64,000 bases of DNA, from the NCBI GenBank assembly GCA_964017195.1, contig OZ024895.1, positions 18,627,034 through 18,691,033 of the forward strand, given 5' to 3'. Below, in pieces: positions 1-12,678 of this stretch (position 1 is the first letter of the stretch; each line of letters opens with the position of its first letter). Under the pieces are notes generated by a model, which did not search any database, was not told the DNA's origin, and was given only the letters and a program-made list of their open reading frames with translations. The translations under genes were made by a program, and so were the position numbers. The stretch comes from Siderastrea radians. Its lineage: Eukaryota; Cnidaria; Anthozoa; Scleractinia; Rhizangiidae.

Positions 1-3
1 AAC

Positions 4-3000
4 ATGGCTCCCACGGAGTTGCCTCAAGATTGTCATGGGGGCACAAAAATCAATCTTTCTATGTTGATAGACTTCCTTCTTCAGAAAACTTACCATGAGC
101 TGACCGTTTTATCTGAACTGTGAGTATTCAGCACATTTTAATCAATTCGTTGTGATTCATCGCGTTTGTTTGGTGAAGTTCATTATGACGGAAAAATGTC
201 GCGAGTGTGGAATGCATCCGACTTCCCTTATGAAACCGGATGTTTTCGGTTCAGTTTGCCTTGTTGAAACTTAAATGTGAGATTAATTTAATTCCCAGGT
301 AATACTTGGAAGGCTACCATGTAAGATCCTGGTTGTACTTATTTAAGATCTGTTAATTTGGGTAATCAAAATGTTGCGTCTTTTAAGTCTAGATCGTAAA
401 TAAGCTAAATTAATGATACCGTGCCATATTAACATGTAAGTTATACAGGCTTAGACGACCAATATACCCCACTATGCTCAAACTCAGTTGATTGCATATT
501 ATAATGAGGTGTCTGCTTTAAGTAGTTGTTAGTAAAGCACAATTTGACTATACATTTTGTGTCCAAGTGGTTTATCGACGGGGCAAGCTTTAAAAATAAA
601 ATGCATGTATTGTATTGATTTTCTTTGAACCTTTTGAATAACCTTGCTGTTTCCTTGTTACAGCTTGCCAAGAAAGTCTGATATAGAGAGGTAATGATTT
701 TTGTTTGCTGATTTTGGTCATCTATGTTGTGATTTCCTGTCATTTCTAAAGGCAGTATTTCTGTTCAAATGAAGTGAGGATGGAAAAGAGGAGTGGAGGG
801 GGGGGGGGATTATAAAAGAAGCTTTGAGCATGGGAGGGTCTTATTAAAGAGGGGCATTTAAAATTGGTAGAGTCAGGGACCTTGGCAGTGATTTTAATTT
901 AAACATGTATATGGTATGTAGCTGAACATTGTCAATTCGTGATCCTTTCAGAAAAATTGAAATTGTGCAATTTGCCAGCCGAACTCGCCAACAGTTTGTG
1001 CGTCTACTGGCTTTAGTGAAATGGGCAGCCAGTGCCGATCGGGTCGACAAGTGTCAGGTTAGTGCATCCTTTTGGTAATGTGTAGTTCCAAAAAATATCC
1101 GTACTCCTCTTGCGGAAGGTTTTTTTTTTGTTTTGCATCCCCTTCCCCTAAGAAATTCCAGTTTAGCTTCATACTTTACTTCCACCTTTGGCTTTTGTTG
1201 TCCCTCCTCGCCCTAGGAATTTCCGATGACCATCCATGGGGTGGGTATGGATTTTTTCTGTAACTACACAGTGCACATAGGTTGACTTTACAGCATAACT
1301 TGCCCTACTATTGGTAAGCCAGATTTTCAGTGACATATGCACATATGCCATGCATATGGATGCACAGGTACCCTAGGATTGAGAAGGTGATTTTTATTAA
1401 TATTTCGTGTTTGGTAATGTTTTTATGACTTTTTTAAGGCTTCTGTGGCACACACTCTCTCCTACTTTAACGGACCAGTTATTGTTACCAAGGGGCAAGT
1501 GTTTTATCCACTCTTTGGCTGTAAAAATCTAATTTTTAATTTGCTTATTCATTTCTTTTCACTTTCAGGCCATATCAACAATTTTAGATAAGCAGTCCAT
1601 GCTGTTTATAGACACTGCAGACATGTTAGCTAGAATGTCCAGAGAAACTCTCGTGAAGGCAAGGTAAGGTAAAAAAAGTCTTGATCTGGGGGAAATTGTG
1701 TGGTCCCGGAAAATATCCATACCCCCTCCACAGAAGGTCATTGAAAATTCCAAGGGGGGGGGGTCTTAAAGGTCAAATTTTTAAAGGAATGTATGGGCCT
1801 AAACTGGAATGTCCAGAGAGGTCGGGGGGGGGGTCCAAACCCAAAAAACCCTCCATGGAGGGAGTATTGAAATTTTCTGGAACAACACACTACTGAAAGA
1901 GGTAATAAGTAAAACACGAATGTGGCAATTGTACGCTGTACTTATTACTGACACAAGATTCTCAGAATTAAACCAGACAGAGAACGTACATCTTGACTAC
2001 ACTAAACTATTGTACCTGTACACTGCACAAAAGATGGGTCCATGAGAAGTGGTTTGGACCAACCTTTTGCAAGGTCTCAACAAAAACTTGAATAGCAGGC
2101 AGCCACTTGCCAGAACCAATTTTCCACTTGCCAGGCTAAACAAAATCTGAATCTCAATTTATATTGATATGATATTGGCATGAAAAGGCAAAGAAAATCA
2201 CACACTGTGACATGCTTTTAATGCATACACAGGTAATATGAATTGATCTATTTTGGTGTTTGATATGTGATCCCTTGCATGTTTAATACAGGTGGTAAAA
2301 AACATAATTAACTTTATTTGTACAACTTTTGTTGAGACATGCTAAAAATATTGCAGTTCATTACACATGCCAAATATGCTTAGTCTGTCTCTCCCATTTT
2401 TTTGGTTGTTCCATACTTACTTTCTTTTTGCATAAACATGCTTATAAATAATTATTCTCTTGTATTTGTCACAGGTTACCCACCTTTTGCCTACCAGCAG
2501 CAGTAGATGTCCTCACAGGAGGAACATACCCCAGGCTACCAACATGCATTAGGGTAACTAGCATTCATTGTTGTAATATAATGATTACATGTACAAGTAA
2601 GTGACTTGTACATTTATTGTAAATGGTTTTTTAAGTGACTGTTGTTTCATTGGGGAAAAGCAATGATTAATTAAATAACTTCTTCCTTATTTTATGAAAC
2701 AAGCACTCCCTCTCTGCAAGGCTTATACTGTACATGTATGTACTCAGAAATCTAATAGCCAATAGTTATCACTAGTTATCACTAGTTAATGGATAATGTT
2801 GTACTTAGGGTAGAGATTTCCCTCTTGAAAGATTAAACAGCGGTTGCTGTGGCTATTTTGGTAGGCAGAATTTTGTAGCTATGGGGATGAAGCTATGCTG
2901 GATGTAGGTGTTATTCTCAAAGGGTAGAAAGGTAGCCGGATGTTTGTTAATGGTGTATTACTGCAAAATACTAGTCTCGAGATCAGTACTTAACTCAGTT

Positions 3001-6000
3001 GTTATAGTGTCCAGCTGGAGTATGAATGGTCCCAATTCTTATCAGGGACTCAGATTTCTTTTTGTCCCATGCTTGCAACATTAAGAATATCACATATTTA
3101 TTGCAGGAGCTTTTGAGTTTAGACTGGAAATTCTAACACACTTTATTGTGAATATTAAGCTTACTTATTTATTTTTTATTATGAAAATTGAGCTACATGT
3201 ACTTTTCTCTTAGCTTGCTGTACAAAAAAGTCGTATTTGTGACCTCTCACGCAAAAACGTACACTAACGGCTTTCCGTTTTCGAACGGAATTCCGTTTAC
3301 TAGCCGTTTGTTAACCGTTCAGAATAAATTTGCCCCCGTTCGAATGGCTTGGGTCATCCATTCAAAAAAATTTGCATCTGTTCAAATGGCTTGGTCAATC
3401 TGTTTGGTAGAAACATCCATCCATTCAAACAGCTTGGTCATCCGTTCAGAAAAAAATTGCATCCATTCGAACGGCTTGATCATCCGTTCGGTACAAACAT
3501 CCATCCATTTGAACAGCTTGGTCATCCGTTCAGAAAAAAAATTGCATCCGTTCAAATGGCTTGGTTATCCATTCGGTACAAACATCCATCTGTTTGAACG
3601 GCTTGATCATCCATTCAGGAAAAAATAGCATCCGGTTCGAACAACCTGCGCAATCTGTCGAATGGCTTGGATCATCCGTTCGGAAAAAAATTAACCAGGT
3701 GCTAGAACATGTAGCGTCATCTGTTCGTTGGAAAAAAATCACGCATTCCACGTTTGTCCGTTCACTCGTTCAATCTCTTGGCCGGCAAGTCTGACGTGGA
3801 TGAAACAAACAATTAATTTGTTTTTTTGGAAAAAAGCGTGCCAGCCAGAAATATTCTGCAATGCTGTATGCCCGTGAACATGGCGCAAAAACACAAGCAA
3901 TCATGTCTTTTTCCCCCTGTTCTTTCCCAGGCAACTTGACTTCTGTAGATTCTAATTCTATACGGCTTGTTAGACCTTGAGTTGAAAAGGAAAGGAGCGA
4001 AATGTTTTTCCCTTCAAGGTTTTCATTTCTTATCAGACAAAGAATCTGCAGGCTTCCGCATGTAAACAACAGCACATGTAAACAACACCACATCAACATC
4101 GATTTTAGAATTACCATCACAAGTTCGAGCTGCCCAAGAAACTCCAGCTGAAAACCAAAAGAACGAAATCTTTCTTGCTCTTCGAATTATTAGTAAGCCG
4201 TTTAGCCGTTCATATCTACCCATTCAAAATTTTTCATGACCCGTTCACCCATTCACATTAGCCGTTCGGAATACCTAATAACCCGTTCAGCTGTTGAATG
4301 GCACCCGTTTCAAACGGCTTGATGACCTATTCGCAACCCATTCGATAGCCTTGCGTTTCACGCATTTAACGGAAAGCCATTAGTGTACGTTTTGCGTGAG
4401 AGGTCACATTTTTAATTTATTGTATGTATCCTTTTTTTAATCTAAATCTTAGCTTTGTGTAAATAGACTGTACAATGTAGTTAGTGCACGAATAGGCAAA
4501 GAGCTACCTTGTGGATGTACTACTAATTAAGTTGTTGTTATTATTGTTGTTATTATTATAATTATTATTATTATTGTTATTATTAATAGTTATTATTATT
4601 ATTATAACACACCTCTTGTTCGGATTTGTAGGATAAGATTGTTCCTCCAGATCCCATAACTGCTGTGGAAAAGACTAAAACCCTACAAAGACTAAATCAG
4701 GTCATACAACACCGACTGGTGACATCGAAACTGCCACCTGAGATGGGAAACATGGTTATTGGTAAGAAAACTGAAAACAAATTGTTCAGGGCTCAACACC
4801 AACTTCCTTACAACCTCAGTTGTGGGTTCATTCACCATGGGGCAATTTTGTGTATTTGTGACACTTGCACATTGTCTACTGGAATTATAATTATATAATG
4901 TTGCTGGAAAATTTGAAAACAACCACAAATGAACAAATTTTTTACTTTAATCCCCAAAATAAGGTTTTTACTGAAAAGATGTTACTGTACAATTTAGTAA
5001 TATGCTTGCCCTGCTAAGGATTGCATTTTGCACTGCCACCAGTGGACATATCAGATACCACCCACATAAAAATTTCCTTGAATTAACAGCACTGTCTCAT
5101 CCTCTTCAGAGGTTTGTGTTCACTTTTTAAATGTGACCATAAACTTAAAGACCAACAATTTTTACTTGTATATTGTACTCTGTGACCTCAAACAGCTTAC
5201 CATAGCAAAGACTATGAAGTGTGTTCCATTTCGTATGTTATAATGAGTAAATATGCTTCTATGCTAAGAAACTGTTTGTTCAACTTGCAGCTGATGGAAG
5301 AGTTAAGTTCCGAGTGGAGCATGAGTTTGAGGTACTTTATCATGTTGCACATATTTTTATCATACTGTATTGCACAGTTCATGACAACATTTATGGTTAT
5401 TCATTATTATTGGTTATGAAGTGTAGTTTGATGATGAAAATGTAGATTTACAGTATGCGGGGATACTTTTCAAATGGGATGTGTTTTTTTTTTTGACAGG
5501 TAATGTTAACACTAATGGGAGACGAGTCAACCGTTCCTTGGAGAGTTTTATCAGTCGACTTCTTAGTTCAAGATATGGAAACTGGGGGTGAGTTCAGTGC
5601 TGTCCGTCCATTTATATTTCTTCTGTTTGTCTCCACAATGGTATGTCACCAATTGAAAGCATTTTTGATGGTGTGGTGTGTAGCATTGTAAATTATGCAC
5701 TGTTAGTAAAATTACTTGCATGTTCATATGAATCCTTGTCCCTCACTTAACCCTTTCACTCCCAGAGTCAGTTATAAACGAAGACATAAATAAAGGTGAG
5801 TCTAACTTCCGAGTCTGTGGATGAAATCCTATGGTGTGACCATTCAAATGAAACCTTGTCAGCAGTACTTTCACATGATACTATGTATATTTAAGTATTT
5901 TATACAATGAAATATTATTTGGGAATTGTCTTGAATTTTAATTTTAAGCACTGATCCTGGGAGTGAAAGGGTTAAAGCCAGTTCCTCAGTGGGATGCCTT

Positions 6001-6140
6001 TGACTGTTTGTACACCTGAATGTCCAAGCTTGCCTGTACACTGTAGCTTTGTGACTTTTAATTAGTGCAACCTGATGTGTTATTGTATCTTATTTTTTCT
6101 TTCATCAACAGATGGCAAGTCCCTTGTCCATGCCCTTCAG
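4..6140 (+). CDS. MED14: MED14 N-terminal domain, exons 1-9 (residues 1-237)
   Basis: These nine exons encode the conserved Mediator_MED14 N-terminal domain. Clear matches to the human protein are [20 protein letters not shown] (about 43-62), RLLALVKWA (66-74), LFIDTAD (about 95-101), YPRLPTCIR (about 133-141), [10 protein letters not shown] (about 146-155), [16 protein letters not shown] (about 161-176) and VPWRVL (about 210-215). An LXXLL box, LSELL at residues 36-40, is split across the exon 1/exon 2 junction and occupies the same place as the LTDLL box of human MED14. Exon 2 is only 27 nt and exon 9 only 29 nt, so automatic gene finders could easily skip them. Confidence 0.93.
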
Positions 6141-9100
6141 GTAATACAGTTTTGTTTCAAACTGATACCTGTTAATTTTTGAATAACACTACTGGCAGTA
6201 CTGCAAAAGGTGTCAATTGAAACTTACTGGGCTTGAGATTGACCGAAAGTTTTTTTCTCTTTTTTCTTTTCTTTTTTTTTTTTCGTTTACAGGCCCAATA
6301 TATTCATCAGCTCATTCAATCACGATTGTTTGCAGAAGAGGAACCCCTGGTTGATTTGTACAACTGCCTACGTATCCTTTGCTGGTTGTGTTTTTGTTAT
6401 TGTATGATGATATCTGTCTGCCACGATTGAAGTAAAAGTTAAAAAAAAAATTATTTATTTCTGAATTTTAATGCGCAAAACACCCTCTCCACCCAAGGCT
6501 AACAAAAATAAATATTTACCAGTTGGCAATGGACTTGCATCCCATACAGTAAATTTAAATTAGGTGGCCATAATCCAACTACAGCTGAATGAGCCAGATC
6601 ACTGAATTAGGGCTACAGATTAGCTCCAGCCACTCTCAGTAGGAAATTAATTACGCTGCCTCTTATGTGGGATTCTAGTCTGTCATGGAGTTACTCTCCA
6701 TAATAATCTTTAATTATTTTGCTCTCCAATACCATTAGGTATTTTCTTGATTGGAGGCTGAGCCCCGAGTAAACACTGGGTCTATTAGGTTAAGTTCTTT
6801 AAAAAATGCAGTAGCTATCTTAGTGTTTTGTCAGCTGAAGGAAGGTACATATTCCGGTCTTAAAGGTGTACATGTAGGAGAGCAGAATAAAACATAGACT
6901 TGACAATTGTGAATTCCTTAACAGTTTTTACAGATTCATTTTGTCTCTCCCTTCAGCTGCAAGTACTTCAATTTCAGGTCAGTTCAAAATTTAGCTGTCT
7001 TATACATCAACCACTATGTCTTCTGGCTAGAGGTACAGGTGTAGAACATTGTATTTTAGCGTAGGTCATCTTGAATTTTATTATGATGTAATGTAGGAAT
7101 TTTTGATACAGTAACATGAAAAAAAAATCTTTTAGGCCAGACAGTTAATCACTGAGCGATGGGGAGAAAATGTTAGAATTGAAGAGTATGCAGTTGGCAA
7201 GAAACTAGTCATCTCTTATTGGAGGTGAGAGCAGTGGAATTGCAAATTTTGCTGTTGTGCCTTAGGTTACTTTATGTGTACATTCATTTAATGTTTGTTT
7301 ATTTGTTCATTCATGTATTCATTCATTTGGTCATTTCTTTGTTCCTTCAGTAACCAGTATGTACCCTCTTTTAATAGCAATAAGCTAATAAAGTCTGATT
7401 TACTATTTTTACCTTTTAAGAGGTGTTGTTCAACCAGGACAGAAACCAGGTAAGTGTTGCTATCTCGAAGTCATAATTAGCTGTCAATGGACAAAAAGCT
7501 GTTTTCAGAATTAATGCACCTTGACAAGCTAATGCTGATTGCTGCTGTACATGTAACTGACGGTAAAGTACCATGTGAAATGCATAGTTATTTGCATGTG
7601 TATCATGTATTTCTTCATTAATGCTAATTTTTTCCTCCCTTCCCTTCCTTCCTCCCATCAGATCTCCCTCCCTTTCTCCGGCCCTTCCTCCCCCTACCTC
7701 ACTCACTGATGTCCTTGCACACTCACTTTCTCCCTTTTGGTCTCCCTCCTTTCATTTCTCCCTTCATGACTCCTTTTTTCTCTCTCCCTTTGTGCTTCCT
7801 TGTCTCTCTCTCTCCTTTCTTCTCTTCTTTCATGCCTTCTTATTCCTCTGTCTTCTTTCCTCCACTTCTTTCCTCCTCCACTTTCTTCACTCTCTTTCTC
7901 CTTTCCTCTCTCCCACCATATCTCCTTCTCCTCCCTCGATCCACTCCCTTCTCCCTGACACACAAACCAACAGACAGACAGATGGACACAGCAGATCAAC
8001 AGATGGACTAAACTTGTGATGTTCTTAACCTGTATGTTAACAATTCCTATTTTGTTCCTCAATCAGAACAGGGTTGTCTGAGAAACGTTGTTGATAATCT
8101 AACAAGGTTAAAATAATTATATAACAATCTAACTATTATTATTGCAGGTCATAAAATGACAATCTGTGGAGACACTAATGATGGTCCAACCTGCCTGTGT
8201 GTACAGCACTCCCCACCTCTACCTTTTGAACTCACTCCTGAATGCATCTCTAAAGTCACTGTAAGTGTGTATAATAAATAATTATCATTCAGAAACAAAA
8301 ATTTCAGAACCATCTTTATGAAAGTTAAATTCACTTTGCACAGCATAATTAACAGTACCGCAGGAAAGTACTGCTCGCTAGCTTTCATTTGAAGGGTCAC
8401 ACTTTGGGATTTCATCCACAAACTCAAAAGTTAGAGTACCTTAACCACAGGGAGTACTGCTTAGGGGCTTTCACTTGAATAGTCGCGCTTTTTTATTTTA
8501 GGTACAGACTCAAAAGTTAGAATCATCTCATACAGCGTATTGAACATCACCATGGGAGAGTACTTGTCAATAGCTCTCAGACCAATCCTCACCCATGATT
8601 TCTTCCACATACTCAAGAGCTAGATTTGTCCCGGGAGTGAAAGCTATCTCTTATCTTCTTCTTATCATGAATGGTGTACATTTTTCAATGTGGTTTGAAA
8701 TGACAGCTCAAATAATTAATTGTTGGTTTCATGATTTAGTCAACTTCATATGGATAGGGCCTCTTCTTTTTTTTTCTCCAGCCTGGTGATCTTTATATTG
8801 AGAAGCTTTTAACTCACACCATTAAAGCCCAATCTAATGTCAAACTGAAGGTATGTTCCTAAAAATGGAGGTTGCCTATGTTCAAAAGTTGACGATGTTC
8901 TCATCATTTTGATGTAAAACAATCTTAGCATCATCATCTCAAATTCAAACTTACTGTTTTCAGGGTGTGTTTTGCAGCCAGGGAATTTACTACCTTTGGT
9001 TGATTATAGTTACTTAAGACTGGAGCCTGCTATCTGGGTAGAGGATCAGGTCCTTGCATAGAGGACAACAGGGAAACGGGGGGAGTGGGAACCCCCTAAG

Positions 9101-12100
9101 AAAAGGGGGCAGAAAGTGTACGGGGGGGGGGGGGCAAAAAGAGGAGCTGGGAAGTGGGATTCCCAAGGTGTCTGCACTGTCAGGAAGCAGGAAGAAGAGG
9201 GAAAAAAATTACACAGTGTTGCACAAATATTTTGCAACTGAAAAAGTATGTAGATGCAGGAGCCAACAAAGAAGGGATGGGAACTGGGATTAAAGGGCAT
9301 GGGGAGTGGGAAGTTTGGACCCCTTTTCCCCTCCCTTCCCCCACCACTACTACACTGTACATGAACTCCTTAATTTTAATTATGCACGCATTTCAAACAG
9401 TCTTAAGGAATTTGATTCACTGTTTGCATGTACATAATCCCAGCTCTTCTGGAACTTTTTGATCTTATACTAACAATAGTCATGCGGTTAAGTAGGTCTG
9501 GTTATTTTAGCTGTTGTTATTTAATGAAGGTGTCTAAAGAATATTTTCTTTTTGTTTTGTTTTTCATTTCTCTTTTTTTTTATTTTTACGTAATGTTTGA
9601 CTTTTCATTTCTTGTTAAAGGAGTTACTGCAGATTTTAACTCAGGATTCCTCACTGAAGTCTAAAGGTACTGTTTAGGACCTCCTCATGTTATGTAACCT
9701 GACTGGTTGGAGAACTACATAATTTTTTGTGTAACACTTTTCTAGATGAAAGACCAGTGCATGTACCACACTGTCTTCACAGTTGTGTGTTTTATTTCTG
9801 TCTACCATAATAACTTTCCAGCATCTTTTGTTTTGCTTTCAAACTATAAAACAATGGAACAGCCTTCTTCATGGTATTTCTCAAATGTCACTAAATGTAG
9901 ATTCTTAATAAGTATCCAGTGTGAGTCACCAATACTGTACCTTTGAAATTTGTCTACTGCCTCGCTCAACTCTACTACCACTCCCATTTTAGTTTAACTC
10001 TCCCTGTAATTCTTGCCATGTTAGTAAAGACTGTAGCAACTCACTGAGTTCACAAACAGTTGTATACTCATCTGACACGTGGCAAAAATAACTGGCCAGG
10101 AACATTCAATAGTACATCTAGGCATTGCAAGTTGTGACCTTGTGTGTGAATAGAAAGAGATTCAATTGCATCTTAGTGTGACTGAATAAAATAAGTCATT
10201 CAACCCACTTCTTTCCATTGTCTTGTTCTTAATTCTCTCGCTTGCAAATGCCATGAAGATCAAACTGGTCGAAATTGCCAAATCTAATGTTTCCAAATAT
10301 AGGGTAAAACAAACAGCACCCTTGGAAACATCCATAGACTACATACATTAGACTTGAAGTTTAGCTGTGGCAGTGGAAGGGATATTTAAAAATCAAAGTC
10401 AGGTCTGATTGAATAAAAAACTTGGTATGTTGACATTTTTTTCAGTGACAATGGATGGATTTTGCCCAAGTCTTGCTATTCAAGTTTCCCCTAATCCAAC
10501 CCCGGCTGAGATTGTCATTCTCACAGTTGGGAAAAGGAATGGCTGTTTTCAGGTTTCCTTGGGCAATGGTGAAGGTACAATCAATTTAAGTTTCTCTAAT
10601 GTGTCGCCCCCAGCTTGGGCTTTGCCTAACCTCACTTTGTGACTAGTAAACTAAATAGAGGGAAAACTAAAACCAGTCCTTACTTGTTTGCATCATTTTC
10701 CTACACATGGCATTGATTCCTTGTGCTTGCTTTAAACTTTGATGGTTCGTTGAGTTTTTTGTGGTAAATTTGGTTTTGGTTGTACAACACAACTGAAAAC
10801 TGCTCTTACTTTACGAGATAAAAAAACAACAAGTAAATGCAAACGATATACAAACTTTTATTACAAAAATGAATGTGTAACATATAATACAGGTATTTGA
10901 TGCAAAGACTTGTAGATTTGACTTTAACAAAACTATATTGGGCATCCAGTCAAAGAAGAAACACTATGAATGTATTATAGGTTACCAAATAAAAGGGTTT
11001 TAAAGGCTATCTCCTCCAGATTTTTAATGAGCAAGGAAAAGTGAATGATCAAAAATGGATTTTTTAGTACAGAATGATTTTATGATTAATGTTTTCTATG
11101 TGAAGGGACGGCATCTTTGGATTTTATTTCATAGGTTGTTGCACTAGTATTATTTATATATATATATATTTTTGCAGATAACACCCTTTGTTCAGAGCTG
11201 GAAAACACACTCAACTCTAACATGGATCAGGTTCTTTCTGTGCTGAGAGATGCAAGGTATTGATACAGATGGTAGATTGTTTGCTGTTGCCAAGGCACAA
11301 TGGCATAATTATTGGTATTAGTCTAAGTACCTCAAACTTTCCATCTGTAGCCACACTGCTACATCCGCACACCCTCTCCTCTCTCTGTATTAACTTGTTG
11401 TCGAGTTGAGATCACCTACAATTTTCCTGTCCGTGTTCATACACCTGGGTAAAGAGAGATGTTTGGATCAAAGTTTCTTGTCTAAGTACACAATATGATA
11501 GCTGTAACCTGACGTTTAGTTCGAATGTCAGAGTCAGTGTTTGTAAAATGTACATGCATGGGTCCTGAAAATCCCGGAAAGTCCTGAAACTTTGTTATGG
11601 TATTTTTAACACAGGACTGGGTGCCAGCTGTGGACAGCTGGGAGGAAACAGACAATTTGAAGCATAGACATTCCGATCTAAGGTCTGTCATGCTAACGAC
11701 TTGATCACCACCGGCAGACCATTACTAATACACTTGTTCTTTGTCACTGTTTTGGTGTCTGTGTACAGGTGTCAGTTGTACGTGAAGAGATACTTGAAGT
11801 CTACTGCTCAACTCCCGGTTATCGCCTCGCTGTCCTTACCAGTGGTTAACTTGTCAGAGCATAAGTTATCTCGGCTGAGTAAACACAAGCTGTACATCAG
11901 GTTTAGAAGGCATCCTGGTTATTGTTTGGTGAGTAGCAAAGTTTGGTATTTTTCACCTCTGTCTTTTCGTGTATACTCCAGCAAATAATATCTCCTTAGT
12001 TCAAAGATATATTAAACAACACCACTCATTTGAATGGTCAAACTATGACTTCATCCACAGACTCAAAAGTTAGATCGACCTTATACAGTATGATAAACAG

Positions 12101-12611
12101 CACCACAGGAAAGTACTGCTCCTTAGCTTTCATTTGAATGGTCACACTTTAGGATTTCATCTACACGCTCAAGAGTTAGAACCATTTTGTACAGTGTAAT
12201 AAACTGCTCAATAGCTTTCATTTCATTGGTCACACCGGATTTCGTTCACGTATTGAAAGTTAAATGCCGCATTACGTAACTCAAAGTTTGATTTAGGAAG
12301 GGTGAATTTGATTTAGGAAGAGAATGGGTTAAATGGTTTTATTAAATTCTTAGTCTTGTTTGTGGAATGTCCAGCTTCTCCTTACTGTTCTCCATACATT
12401 TGCTGTGGAACTAGTTAGGATAATTTGTCTAAATATCAAGACATCTTACCCTTGGTGGTTGTTTCATTCATTCTCATCACTTGAATACTTGAACAAGCAG
12501 GGATGATGTAAAGAGAAATTTCGTATTCGTCACTGTTGAGGCTTCATCATCATCATCGTCATCATCATCATCGTCATCATCATCATCATCATCACCATCA
12601 TCACCATCATC

Positions 12612-12678
<67 letters not shown>

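Noticed and set aside
3188..3794. Frames of 73-146 codons with repeated [14 protein letters not shown] peptides
   Set aside because: Products of the 84-bp minisatellite, present in several frames at once.
7416..8062. Four overlapping frames of 96-132 codons on both strands
   Set aside because: Low-complexity Ser/Pro/Leu or Arg/Glu frames caused by the polypyrimidine tract.
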